Shown here: positions 52,797 through 61,666 of the stretch, one piece after another
Numbering within the stretch: the stretch's first letter is position 1
How the letters are laid out: each line of letters opens with the position of its first letter
From: CAYWMD01 sp964458575
GTDB taxonomy: Bacteria; Verrucomicrobiota; Verrucomicrobiia; Limisphaerales; JADLHS01
Assembly (NCBI GenBank): GCA_964458575.1
Contig: CAYWMD010000002.1
Location: 62,001 to 126,000 of the forward strand
Reading direction: 5' to 3'
DNA: 64,000 nucleotides
Translations under genes and position numbers: made by a program
The notes under the pieces: generated by a model
The model's database searches: none
What the model was told of the DNA's origin: nothing
What the model saw: the letters and a program-made list of their open reading frames with translations, nothing else

Positions 52797-54410
52797 CTAA
52801 CGCGGGTTTTCCTGTGACAGGAAATCCCGGATTGCCTGCTCGAACTCGGCCAGCGTCCTGACCCGGGTCGCGATGTTGCCCTTGAGTTCCCGGATATGCT
52901 CGTTGTGCTTGCGCAGCAATTGCGGGATATTCGCCTTCGGATGCGAGTATTTGAAAATGCCGCGGGCCGGTTGGGGCATCACAAATTCCAACGTGGTCGT
53001 GGTTACTTTGCGATTGTCATCCAGGTGCGACACCAGATCCACCACTTCCTTGTCCAACAGCATGCCGGTGGCCACGGAGAGATTAACGCCACCATCCGCG
53101 TCCGCAAACGCCGCGATCGTCAACGGCAGCGGCATCGTGACTTCCAGCCAACCGAGGTGAACGAAGCCTGCCGCTTCCGCCGTCGCCAAAAGTCTCTTCA
53201 AACTGGAACGCATCGGACTTGGAGCGCTGGTCTTCTCGATTTGGACCGGCACCAGTCGCAGGACATTTGCCATCGCCTCAAACTCGGGAGAAACCGTACG
53301 CGTGGGATCAGGCTTCGACTTCTTGTCGCCCGCGCACCATAGGACTCGGTCCTTTAGTTTGAATGCCTTCCCATTCACTGAGGCAATCCTGCCCTTTTGG
53401 AAATTCAGGGTGAGGTGCTCATCGCCGCGCCATTGGGGAAGCACGCGCGCTATCGCCGCGAAATTCTTGCCTTCCCGCACGACGATCAACTTGCGGTCGC
53501 GGAGATAGTCACGCATGGCCTTTCGCTTCAACGCCGGCGGCACGTACGCCGAAGTCAAAGCCTCCGGACGCTGCGTCTCGCATCGCCGATAATCGCCGTA
53601 CACCAGGTCCGCGATGGCATCGTCGTTTCGCTCGGCGCTCAGCAACAGGTCCATGGCCGCCGCAAGTAATCCTGGGTCCAGCCTGCCGGGGGATTCACCC
53701 GCTTGCAGTTCCAGTTGAAAATCTCCAAGCGGATTGCCAACCGGAAAACGCCACGTCCAGTGGCGGCTCGACGGGGACGGCACCAGATCGGCGGCATCCA
53801 GAAACGTCCGCCCACGGAGACGTTCGCCGGGCTTGCGCAGGAGCTTCAGTATCTCGGCTTGTTCCCGCTTGGGACAGTTTTTCGCGACTCGCTTCAAGTC
53901 GAACAGCTCCGCTGAAACATAGCGCGGCCCGGGCAGGGGCGGCAGATCCGCAACGCTGACCTCAAGCAACCGGCCTTCGCCTTCGATCACGAGCTGGAAT
54001 CCTTTGTCCGTTCTGAAAAGACGGCATGCGTCTTTGGGGAAGGCTGCGCCCCACGTTTCGTACGGGTTTGCGGCGGTCTCACCCATCACCGCCGGCAAGC
54101 CGAGCCGGCGGCACAACGCGTTCGCCCAACGCGCCGCCGGTTTGTGAAACTCATAAGTGTAGTATCGGGCGCCGGGCAACAGGACGCCCTTGGCGCAATT
54201 CAACTCCAGGGTCACCGGAAGCGTGTCGCCTGTCTTGGCGCCGAAGTTCAACCCGATGCCCACCGGGCCGCCCTTGCCGGTGACAGGATTTTCGTAGAAA
54301 CCGCCAAGGTATTCCGCGTCGTATTGGAGCGGCAGACTCCATTGCTTGCGGCTGAGTGCCGGCGAGATCTGTTCCAATTTGAGTTCGCCCAATTTGTCCA
54401 GATTGATCAT
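52797..54410 (-). CDS. Conserved-looking protein of unknown function, 537 residues
   Basis: I do not recognise this protein. It has no signal peptide or transmembrane helix and is probably cytoplasmic. Visible features are an N-terminal segment with KLEQISPALSRKQWSLPLQYD, a central charged region with RKAMRDYLRDRKLIVVREGK, a stretch KRLLATAEAAGFVHLGWLEV, and a C-terminal helical tail ending EFEQAIRDFLSQENPR. No metal, P-loop, nuclease or helix-turn-helix motif is apparent. It is the middle gene of the xerC-unknown-topo III run: 14 bases upstream of the xerC start and 115 bases downstream of the topoisomerase gene. A link to DNA maintenance is only suggested by location. Confidence 0.75.
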   Translation of the reverse strand: MINLDKLGELKLEQISPALSRKQWSLPLQYDAEYLGGFYENPVTGKGGPVGIGLNFGAKTGDTLPVTLELNCAKGVLLPGARYYTYEFHKPAARWANALCRRLGLPAVMGETAANPYETWGAAFPKDACRLFRTDKGFQLVIEGEGRLLEVSVADLPPLPGPRYVSAELFDLKRVAKNCPKREQAEILKLLRKPGERLRGRTFLDAADLVPSPSSRHWTWRFPVGNPLGDFQLELQAGESPGRLDPGLLAAAMDLLLSAERNDDAIADLVYGDYRRCETQRPEALTSAYVPPALKRKAMRDYLRDRKLIVVREGKNFAAIARVLPQWRGDEHLTLNFQKGRIASVNGKAFKLKDRVLWCAGDKKSKPDPTRTVSPEFEAMANVLRLVPVQIEKTSAPSPMRSSLKRLLATAEAAGFVHLGWLEVTMPLPLTIAAFADADGGVNLSVATGMLLDKEVVDLVSHLDDNRKVTTTTLEFVMPQPARGIFKYSHPKANIPQLLRKHNEHIRELKGNIATRVRTLAEFEQAIRDFLSQENPR

Positions 54411-54525
54411 ATCACCTGCCAGGTAATGTCAATGGCGCGAGCCTGCGCAAAGTGTTGTCCAATGGCAAGTCAACTCGCGCTCGGGGTGGCAGGACCGGCG
54501 CGTCCCCGCGAAAAAACGATCCCGC

Positions 54526-57330
54526 TTACTCTCCTTCCCGCGGTGGGAACTCGAAGGTCACCTTGCCCTTCTCGTCCATCACCAGATAAGCCGAGAACGG
54601 TTTGCCGGCTTTCGAGATGAACTTGTCCAGCAGCTCGCTTTTACCGGATTGGAGGAGCCGCTGCACCTGTGCCGGCTCGATGGGTTGCTGCAAAATCTCG
54701 CGGTTGACCTTGAACTTGCAGGATTTTGTGTCGAGTTGCGACTTCTCGCACAGATAAGCCGCTTCGGTGTCGAACACCTGCCCGCCGCACTTGGGGCATT
54801 TGCCCACGACGGCCTTGCCGGTGAAATCAATCTTGGGCGCGGGCGTTTTGCCCGCCGCGGTTTTTGCCTTCCGTTCGCGCGGGACGAACTCAAATTTCAC
54901 CTCGCCATCCTTGAGCGCGAGAAACGCCTCGAATTTGCGATTCGTTTTCTTGGATACGAACCCCTTCAGCAATTCGGTTTTCCCCTCGGCCAGGAGTTTC
55001 GCGACCTGGGCCGGCTCGATGTTCTGCTGTAAAATGATCTTTCCCGTGCGGAACGTGCAGGTCTTGTCCGGCCCCGTCGCCTTTTCGCACAGATAATTCA
55101 TGCCCGCGTCGAACACCCGCGCGCCGCACCGGGGGCATTTGCCCAACGGCTCTTTGCCCGTGAAGTCAATGGCCGGTGACGCTTCGCCATTGCCGCCGTT
55201 TTGATCGTTGCCAAAATCGAACGCGACCTTGAATTCCGCCGAGAGTTTCAGCACCGCGGCGAATGGTTTGCCCATCTTGCTGCGAAAACCCTGCAACGGA
55301 CCGATTTGCTTTTCCGTGATCAGTCGCTCGACCTCTTCGATTTCAAACATCCGGCTGCACAAGGTTTTCCACACCGCGAATTCACACTGCTCGCACTGAA
55401 ACTGTTTGTATCGCTCATGAACCTCGCCGCCGCACTTGGGGCACGGAACGCGCAACACGCCGAAGTCGCCGGGGATGGTGTCGTGCTCGTACTGTTTCGC
55501 GCGTTCGACGATGTGCCGGGTCATGCCGGCAATCCCGGTCATGAACTCGGTCCGGCTCTTTTGCTTGCGTTGAATCTGCCGCAACTGAAACTCCCAGTCG
55601 CCGGTCAGTTCCGGCCGGGTCAGTTCCGGGATGCCCAGACCGTTGAGCAGTTCCATCAAGGAAAACGCCTTGGCCGTCGCCTGCAGCTCGCGACCGTTGC
55701 GGAGAATGTACTGCTCGTAAATCAACCCCTCGATGATGGACGCGCGCGTGGCCGGCGTGCCGAGTCCTTTCTCGCTCATGGCTTCGCGCAATTCATCGTC
55801 CTCGACCAGTTTGCCCGCGCCTTCCATCGCCGAAAGCAACGTCGCCTCCGTGTATCGCGGCGGCGGTTTCGTTTGGGTTTGCTTCACTTCGATGGCGCTG
55901 GTCTTGACGCTTTCATTCGGCTTGACCGGTGTGAGGTTGGGATGCTCGTCATCGCCCTGGGCCTCCTTGCCATAAACCGCCAGCCAGCCCGGGTTGATCA
56001 AAACCTTGCCGCTGCTCTTGAACGGCTCGCCTTCAACCCGCGTGATGCGCGTCGTCTCCAGAAACTCCGCCGCCGGATAGAAAATCGCCAGAAACCGCTT
56101 CGTCACCAGGTCGTAAAGCTTCTGCTCCGGTTCGCTCAAATGTTTCGGCGCGAGCGAGGTCGGGATGATGGCGAAGTGGTCCGAAACTTTTGCGTTGTTG
56201 AAAATGCGTTTGTTCGGCCGCACCCATTCGTTCTTCAGGATTGTTTCCGCGAACGGCGCGTAACTGGTCCCGCCCAGCATTCCCAGCGTGCTCTTGACCG
56301 TGGCGATGTAATCCTCCGGCAACGCGCGTGAGTCGGTTCGGGGATAGGTGAGCACCTTGTGCTTTTCATAGAGGGCCTGCGCGATGGCCAGCGTGTTCTT
56401 GGCGGAAAATCCGAACCGTGAATTCGCGTCGCGTTGCAGGCTGGTCAGATCATAGAGCAACGGCGAAAGCGACGTGCTGGGTTTGCTTTCCTCGGTGACG
56501 ATCCCAGGTTTGCCCAGGCATTTGTCGCGAATCGCCTCCGCCTTCGCCTGTTCCCACAATCGCTCCGGCTTGAGCTGGTCGTCGCCGTCCTTGTCCGCCT
56601 TCGAAAACTTTTCATCGAACCAGCGGCCCGTGTACTGGCCGGCGGCGCAGTCAAACGTGCCGATGACTTCCCAATAATCGCGCGGCACGAACTTCCGGAT
56701 TTTTGCCTCGCGCTCGACGACGATGGCCAGGGTCGGCGTCTGCACCCGGCCGACGGTGGTTTTGAAAAACCCGCCGAGCTTGGAATTGAACGCCGTCATC
56801 GCCCGCGTGCCGTTGATGCCCACGAGCCAGTCGGCCTCCGCCCGGCTGATGGCCGCATCGGACAACGGCTGCATTGAAGCATCGTCCCGCAACGCGGCAA
56901 ATCCTTCGCGAATCGCCGCCGGGGTCATGGATTGCAGCCACAGCCGCTGGATGGGCTGGCTGGCCTTGGTGTAGCGGACGATGTTGCGGAAAATCAACTC
57001 GCCTTCCCGCCCGGCGTCACACGCATTGACCAGCGCACCTACGTCTTTGCGTTTGATGAGCTTGGCAAGGTGCTTGAGCCGGCTCTCATTGCGTTCAATG
57101 GGTTGCAGATCAAAATGGGGCGGGATGACGGGCAGACACTTGAACGTCCACTTGCCGCGCGCCGCCTCCACGCCCGCCGGTGGCGTCAATTCCAGCAGAT
57201 GACCGACCGCCGACGAGATGACGTATTGATCGCTCTCGTAGTGATCTTCTACTTTCTTGAAACCGCCGAGCGCCTTGGCGATGTCGCCGGCGACGGACGG
57301 CTTTTCTGCAATGATGAGCGTCTTGCTCAT
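54526..57330 (-). CDS. topB: DNA topoisomerase III (type IA)
   Basis: The 934-residue protein relaxes negative supercoils and separates linked DNA using a catalytic tyrosine. The N-terminal TOPRIM domain starts KTLIIAEKPSVAGDIAKAL; NACDAGREGELIFR is the metal-binding DxD-type region; VGRVQTPTLAIVVERE is a conserved core segment; the catalytic Tyr is in VLTYPRTDSRALPEDY (about 340). The C-terminus carries at least three CxxC zinc-ribbon units (CPKCGGEVHER, CPRCGARVFDAG, CPKCGGQVFDTE), each followed by a short domain with LLAEGKTELLKGFVSKKT. The start ATG at 57330 begins the TOPRIM domain. The Cys-rich tail is longer than in E. coli TopB. Confidence 0.9.
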   Translation of the reverse strand: MSKTLIIAEKPSVAGDIAKALGGFKKVEDHYESDQYVISSAVGHLLELTPPAGVEAARGKWTFKCLPVIPPHFDLQPIERNESRLKHLAKLIKRKDVGALVNACDAGREGELIFRNIVRYTKASQPIQRLWLQSMTPAAIREGFAALRDDASMQPLSDAAISRAEADWLVGINGTRAMTAFNSKLGGFFKTTVGRVQTPTLAIVVEREAKIRKFVPRDYWEVIGTFDCAAGQYTGRWFDEKFSKADKDGDDQLKPERLWEQAKAEAIRDKCLGKPGIVTEESKPSTSLSPLLYDLTSLQRDANSRFGFSAKNTLAIAQALYEKHKVLTYPRTDSRALPEDYIATVKSTLGMLGGTSYAPFAETILKNEWVRPNKRIFNNAKVSDHFAIIPTSLAPKHLSEPEQKLYDLVTKRFLAIFYPAAEFLETTRITRVEGEPFKSSGKVLINPGWLAVYGKEAQGDDEHPNLTPVKPNESVKTSAIEVKQTQTKPPPRYTEATLLSAMEGAGKLVEDDELREAMSEKGLGTPATRASIIEGLIYEQYILRNGRELQATAKAFSLMELLNGLGIPELTRPELTGDWEFQLRQIQRKQKSRTEFMTGIAGMTRHIVERAKQYEHDTIPGDFGVLRVPCPKCGGEVHERYKQFQCEQCEFAVWKTLCSRMFEIEEVERLITEKQIGPLQGFRSKMGKPFAAVLKLSAEFKVAFDFGNDQNGGNGEASPAIDFTGKEPLGKCPRCGARVFDAGMNYLCEKATGPDKTCTFRTGKIILQQNIEPAQVAKLLAEGKTELLKGFVSKKTNRKFEAFLALKDGEVKFEFVPRERKAKTAAGKTPAPKIDFTGKAVVGKCPKCGGQVFDTEAAYLCEKSQLDTKSCKFKVNREILQQPIEPAQVQRLLQSGKSELLDKFISKAGKPFSAYLVMDEKGKVTFEFPPREGE

Positions 57331-57513
57331 GTGTCTAGGTTGTACGCTTATTACCGCCGCGGCACAAAAAAGCAATCATAAGTTAGGGCGGCCCGGCCAA
57401 AATGCGAAAAAATCGCCGCGTGTCAAAAAATAATCTTACTCGTTGTTTCCGGTTTTCCGCCCCGGCTGGCGGCCAACGCTCGTCTCTCCGGCGTCCTGGC
57501 CGGCCAGCTTTCG

Positions 57514-58935
57514 TCACTTCCCAATGCAGAACTGACTGAAAATCGAATCCAACAAGTCCTCCGTCGCCGTCTTGCCGACGATTTCGCCCACGGCGTTGAC
57601 GGCGATGTGCAAATCCACCGCCACCAGATCGAGCGAGAGGTCGGCGCGAAGCGCATCCAGCGTCCGCTGGGTGGCCTCGCGCGCGCGGCGCAACGCGTCC
57701 TGATGCCGCGCGTTGATCATGACCTCCAGCATCTCGGCCTTGATTTCGCCCGACCACACCAGCTCCTTGATGGCGTCTTTGAGCGTCTCGATGCCCTGGC
57801 CGGTGAGGCAGCAAACGTCAACGATGGGTTGTCTCTTCACCCGGTCTTCGGACGCCCCCTCCCCATCGGATGGCAAGAGGGACAGGGTGAGGGGATCGGG
57901 TGTTGGTCTAGCCGGCAGATCAATTTTGTTCCGCACCAGGATGCGCTTCTTGCCGGCGAACTCGGTGAGAAGTCTTTTGTCCTCCTCGGTGAAAGGCTCG
58001 GACGCGTCCAGCACATGCAAAATGAATTCCGCCCGCGCCAGCGACGCGCGGCTGCGCCGGATACCTTCAACCTCGATTTCATCCCGCGCCTCGCGCAGGC
58101 CGGCCGTGTCCACAAACACCACCGGCACGCCGCGAACATTCGCGGTTTCCTCGATCGTGTCGCGCGTCGTGCCCGGAATGGGGGAGACGATGGCGCGATC
58201 GTGGCCGAGCAACTGGTTGAGCAGGCTGGATTTGCCCGCGTTGGGCCGTCCCACGATGGCCGCGCGAACGCCCCGGCGCAGGATCCGGCCTTCGTTCGCC
58301 GTGCGCAGCAGTTCCTCCATGAAGGCCAGGCTGCGTTCGAGCCGGCTAAAGAGTTGTTCGCGCGTATCCGGCGCAATGTCCTCCTCGGGGAAATCAAGGT
58401 GCGCCTCGAGGTGCGCCAGCGTGTGCATCAAATCGTCGCGAAGCTGATTGATGCGCTGCGAAAGCTTGCCGGCCAGTTGTTCGTTGGCGGCGCTCAGGGC
58501 AAGTTCGGTTCGCGAATGAATCAAATCCACCACGGCCTCGGCCTGCGTGAGGTCCAGCCGTCCGCTCAAAAAGGCGCGTTTGGTGAATTCGCCCGGCTCG
58601 GCCAGCCGCGCTCCATTTTCCAGCACGGTGTCGAGCACGGTTTTCGCCGACAGAATTCCGCCGTGGCAGGTGATTTCCACGATGTCCTCGCGGGTGTAGG
58701 TTCGCGGCGCGCGCATCACGGCGCACAACACCTCGTCCACGGTTTTGCCGGCGCGCACCACCCGGCCGTAATGGATTGTGTGCGTCGCCGCCTCGGTGGG
58801 CTTTCGCGAGTGTTTTCCGCCGGGCACGAAACAGCGTTCCGCCACCGCCAACGCCTGCGCCCCGGAAAGCCGGATGACTGCCAGGCCGCCTTCCCCGACC
58901 GGCGTGGCAATGGCTGCGATGGTGTCGTCGAACAT
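57514..58935 (-). CDS. mnmE: tRNA modification GTPase MnmE with in-frame repeat insertion
   Basis: The 473-residue GTPase works with MnmG to add carboxymethylaminomethyl groups to U34 of certain tRNAs. The N-terminal formyl-THF-binding domain (about 1-118) has MFDDTIAAIATPVGEGGLAV and CHGG. The G domain has GRPNAGKSSLLN (about 222), DTAG (about 270), NKID (about 338) and LTGQG. The C-terminus ends FSQFCIGK, the family C-GK motif. Between G4 and G5 lies an extra segment of about 25 residues including PDPLTLSLLPSDGEGASEDR, encoded by a dispersed GC-rich repeat. The start is at 58935. Confidence 0.92.
   Translation of the reverse strand: MFDDTIAAIATPVGEGGLAVIRLSGAQALAVAERCFVPGGKHSRKPTEAATHTIHYGRVVRAGKTVDEVLCAVMRAPRTYTREDIVEITCHGGILSAKTVLDTVLENGARLAEPGEFTKRAFLSGRLDLTQAEAVVDLIHSRTELALSAANEQLAGKLSQRINQLRDDLMHTLAHLEAHLDFPEEDIAPDTREQLFSRLERSLAFMEELLRTANEGRILRRGVRAAIVGRPNAGKSSLLNQLLGHDRAIVSPIPGTTRDTIEETANVRGVPVVFVDTAGLREARDEIEVEGIRRSRASLARAEFILHVLDASEPFTEEDKRLLTEFAGKKRILVRNKIDLPARPTPDPLTLSLLPSDGEGASEDRVKRQPIVDVCCLTGQGIETLKDAIKELVWSGEIKAEMLEVMINARHQDALRRAREATQRTLDALRADLSLDLVAVDLHIAVNAVGEIVGKTATEDLLDSIFSQFCIGK
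57854..57895 (-). repeat. Dispersed repeat element inside mnmE
   Basis: On the minus strand the segment runs as CCCCTCACCCTGTCCCTCTT then GCCATCC then GATGGGGAGGGGG. It resembles the known bacterial CCCTCACCC...GGAGAGGG dispersed family, also seen at 35775-35810. It encodes the peptide PLTLSLLPSDGEG within the G domain. Confidence 0.75.
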
Positions 58936-59021
58936 TCGCGGAGGTTACAGGTGAAAAGTTGATGGTGGCAAGTTGCGAGCCGGCGTAGTGCTTAAAGCCT
59001 GCCACCGGCGTGCGGCGCGCG

Positions 59022-59083
59022 GATTGTCTCAAGCCGCAGCGGCTTGGAACACTTGCGTGCTGCGAGTTGTGGACAACGTGCGC
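59022..59083 (+). repeat. Palindromic 62-nt dispersed element, copy A
   Basis: Copy A aligns ungapped to 21642-21703 (about 47 of 62 identical by hand). It contains GCCGC-A-GCGGC and AGTTGTGGACAACG palindromes and lies in noncoding DNA between mnmE and the small protein gene. A possible third, degraded copy on the minus strand lies around 54445-54480. Confidence 0.6.
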
Positions 59084-59115
59084 GCCCTGGTTCCAGCGGG
59101 CAGTCTTCAACCCGT

Positions 59116-59379
59116 TCAATGCCCGCACGTCCCGCGTTCGGACGTTCGCCCTTCGAGCCGGGCGCGGGCCTTCTCATAGCTTTTGCGCTTCAAAAAGTGC
59201 CGCAGTTCCTCGTCCGCATCCGGCGGAAGCTGCGCGGCCAGCTCGTCCAGCCGCGTGAATAGCGGCAGCAGATTCGGCTTGGGACTGGTCGTGGCCATGG
59301 CCTTCACCGCCTGGTCGAGTTCCAACAGCGTCTGCAAAATCATTTGTTCGGTCGCATTCAGCATCGGTGAACCATTCAT
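59116..59379 (-). CDS. Small conserved hypothetical protein
   Basis: The 87-residue soluble, helical protein starts MNGSPMLNATEQMILQTL, continues through SPKPNLLPLFTRLDELAAQL and ends in a charged RKSYEKARARLEG tail. No catalytic motif is visible. I chose the ATG at 59379; the longer frame running to 59982 would overlap the opposite-strand gene and is rejected. It is divergent from the ATP-grasp-like gene (99 bases between starts). Function unknown. Confidence 0.65.
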   Translation of the reverse strand: MNGSPMLNATEQMILQTLLELDQAVKAMATTSPKPNLLPLFTRLDELAAQLPPDADEELRHFLKRKSYEKARARLEGRTSERGTCGH

Positions 59380-59478
59380 AGCTCGATTCGCGCTTCGTTC
59401 CAAGTATTTCCATGAGTTCGACCCGCGTGCGGCTTCGTGGTGCTTGTCAGTGAACCGATTGTCGGACAGATTCACGCC

Positions 59479-60801
59479 ATGTCGCCTCAACAAGCAGCGA
59501 CCGCGATCCGCAATGCGCTTCCGTCTGGTGGTTTGTTCGCCGGACACGAATGGCGCTTGGCGCCATCGCCATTTCCGCTGGGCACGGAACTGGCGCGCGA
59601 CATCGAATCGCTGGGGCGGGTGTTTCTCCAATTCTATCGCGCGGTCAACCTGCTCTATCGCAAAAGCGTGGAGGGCAAAATGCCCGCCTGGGTCGCGCAG
59701 TGGCTTGATCTCGGCAAACCAGCGGACCTCGTCGAACTGCAACGATCCGCCGTTTTCAAAAATGAAGTTCCGCGTGTCATCCGGCCCGACCTGCTGTTGA
59801 CCGATGACGGCATCCGCGTGACGGAACTTGACTCGGTGCCGGGCGGCATCGGTCTGACGGCGTGGCTGAACCAGGCCTATGCAACGCTTGGCGGCCAAAC
59901 TCCCGGCCTCCCCGTGCTTGGCGGCGCGGACGGCATGTTGCGGGGCTTCGGCGGCATCTTTGGCGACGCGAAACGGGTGCACATCATTGTCTCCGAAGAA
60001 TCGGCAACCTACCGTCCGGAGATGGTCTGGCTGGCCGAACGGCTTCCGAGTTCAAGGTTCAAAGTTCAAAGTTCAAACTTTCAGGAATTCAACGCCGGCG
60101 ATGCGGTTTACCGCTTCTTCGAGCTGTTCGATCTGGCGAATGTCCCAAATGCGAAACGGATTTTCGAGCTGGCCTCGGCCCGGCAAATCCGGCTCACGCC
60201 CCCGCCCAAGCCGGTCTTTGAGGAAAAAATGCTGTTCGCGCTGCTTTGGAACCGCAACCTGCACGGTTTTTGGCGGCAGGAATTGGGCGAGGGTTTTCTC
60301 AACCGGCTGAAGCAACTCGTTCCGCAAACCTGGATCGTTGACCCCGCGCCGCTGCCGCCCCAGGCCGTTATTCCGGAGCTGAACCTGACCGACTGGCATC
60401 AACTCAAAAGTTTCTCCCAGAAGGAGCGCGAACTCATTTTGAAGGTCTCCGGCTTTTCGGCGCACGCCTGGGGCGCGCGGGGAGTGCATCTGGGCAGCGA
60501 CTTGTCGCACACAGACTGGGCCGCGGCCGTGGACGATGCGATCGAACATTTTCAGGAATCGCCGCGCGTGTTGCAGCGTTTTCGCAAGCCGCGGCTGGTC
60601 GAAGCGGCGTGGTTCGATTTCGAGCGCAACGCAGTCGTGCCGATGCAAGGGCGGGTGCGGTTGTGCCCGTACTACTTCGTGGCCGGCGACGGGGACGTGG
60701 CGCGCCCGCAGTTGGGCGGCGTGCTGGCAACCATCTGTCCGGCGGACAAGAAAATCATCCACGGCATGTCCGAGGCGATCCTGTCGCCCTGCACCGCATG
60801 A
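59479..60801 (+). CDS. ATP-grasp-like protein (possible glutathionylspermidine-synthase-like fold)
   Basis: The 440-residue protein has IRVTELDSVPGGIGLTAWL (about 110-130), resembling the nucleotide/substrate region of circularly permuted ATP-grasp enzymes, and ILKVSGFSAHAWGARGVHLG (about 320-340), resembling a later ATP-grasp lysine/glycine segment. The evidence is by pattern only, so peptide-ligase activity is a hypothesis. In the middle a heptamer tandem repeat (60050-60077) encodes SSRFKVQSSNFQ. The ATG at 59479 is chosen as the clearest start. The 3' end overlaps marC by 4 bases (ATGA), indicating translational coupling. Confidence 0.55.
   Translation: MSPQQAATAIRNALPSGGLFAGHEWRLAPSPFPLGTELARDIESLGRVFLQFYRAVNLLYRKSVEGKMPAWVAQWLDLGKPADLVELQRSAVFKNEVPRVIRPDLLLTDDGIRVTELDSVPGGIGLTAWLNQAYATLGGQTPGLPVLGGADGMLRGFGGIFGDAKRVHIIVSEESATYRPEMVWLAERLPSSRFKVQSSNFQEFNAGDAVYRFFELFDLANVPNAKRIFELASARQIRLTPPPKPVFEEKMLFALLWNRNLHGFWRQELGEGFLNRLKQLVPQTWIVDPAPLPPQAVIPELNLTDWHQLKSFSQKERELILKVSGFSAHAWGARGVHLGSDLSHTDWAAAVDDAIEHFQESPRVLQRFRKPRLVEAAWFDFERNAVVPMQGRVRLCPYYFVAGDGDVARPQLGGVLATICPADKKIIHGMSEAILSPCTA
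60050..60077 (+). repeat. In-gene heptamer tandem repeat (GTTCAAA type)
   Basis: Four contiguous 7-base units read GTTCAAG, GTTCAAA, GTTCAAA and GTTCAAA, inside the ATP-grasp-like coding region. The 28 bases are not a multiple of three. Confidence 0.85.
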
Positions 60802-61451
60802 ACCCGCACGGCCTCCTCGAATTCGGCGTCCTGGCGCTGGGGTCGCTGTTTGTGATCGTGGACCCCATCGCCACAGTGCCGGCGTTTCTGGCCATGACGC
60901 CGCAGGACTCGCGGGAAAGTCGGATCAAAACGGCGCGGCTCGCTTGTTTCGTCATGGCCATCGTGTTGTTGTTGTTCACGGTCGCGGGGAAGGTCATCTT
61001 CCGATTCTTCGGCATCACCATGCCCGCGTTTCAAATCGCGGCGAGCATCGTGTTGCTGATCGTGGCGTTGGACATGTTGCGCGCGCAACGGTCGCGGGTT
61101 CAGGAAACCAGCGAGGAAACGAGCGCCGGCGTCGAGAAGGCGGACATCGCCATCACACCGCTGGCGATTCCCATGCTGGCCGGGCCGGGCGCGATCTCCA
61201 CCGCAATCCTGCTGCAGAACCAGGCCGTTGGCGTGACGATGCACGCGGTGCTTTACACCTGCATCCTGCTCGTGTCGTTCGTCAGCTACGTGATTCTCCA
61301 CATTTCGGCGCGGGGTGCGCACTGGCTCAACCCGATCGCGCTCAGAATCATTACGCGCATCATGGGGCTGCTGCTTTCGGCGGTGGCGATTCAATTTCTC
61401 ATCAACGGCCTGAAGGGACTGCGGGCGGATTTCTTCCCGGTGACGCAGTGA
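60798..61451 (+). CDS. MarC-family integral membrane protein
   Basis: The 217-residue protein has about six hydrophobic segments, including LALGSLFVIVDPIATVPAFL, FVMAIVLLLFTVAG, IAASIVLLIVALDML and MHAVLYTCILLVSFVSYVIL, and the MarC signature ITPLAIPMLAGPGAISTAIL. MarC proteins are inner-membrane proteins of unclear function (some were linked to antibiotic resistance, others to amino-acid export). The start ATG at 60798 overlaps the stop of the ATP-grasp-like gene (ATGA), so translation is coupled. This association is unusual and may give a clue to function. Confidence 0.88.
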   Translation: MNPHGLLEFGVLALGSLFVIVDPIATVPAFLAMTPQDSRESRIKTARLACFVMAIVLLLFTVAGKVIFRFFGITMPAFQIAASIVLLIVALDMLRAQRSRVQETSEETSAGVEKADIAITPLAIPMLAGPGAISTAILLQNQAVGVTMHAVLYTCILLVSFVSYVILHISARGAHWLNPIALRIITRIMGLLLSAVAIQFLINGLKGLRADFFPVTQ

Positions 61452-61666
61452 TTTGCTGGCGGACTTGATTGGCCACGGCGGGGATTGATCCCCGGCCCGC
61501 GCCGGCGGCAATCCGGTGTGCCGCGGCTGCCAAAGGCCAGGTCGAGGACGGCAGCAAAAAAATACTCGCTGGACGCCGTCGGCAACGCTCTAATCCCGGT
61601 TTGGGTGGCGCCACAGGGCTTCACCCGGTTGACCCGGTTGACCATCCGGTGAACGAGAAACTCGAG

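Noticed and set aside
59116..59982. Long form of the small protein gene near mnmE
   Set aside because: The extension overlaps the opposite-strand ATP-grasp-like gene and is not conserved-looking; only the 87-residue part has normal protein character.
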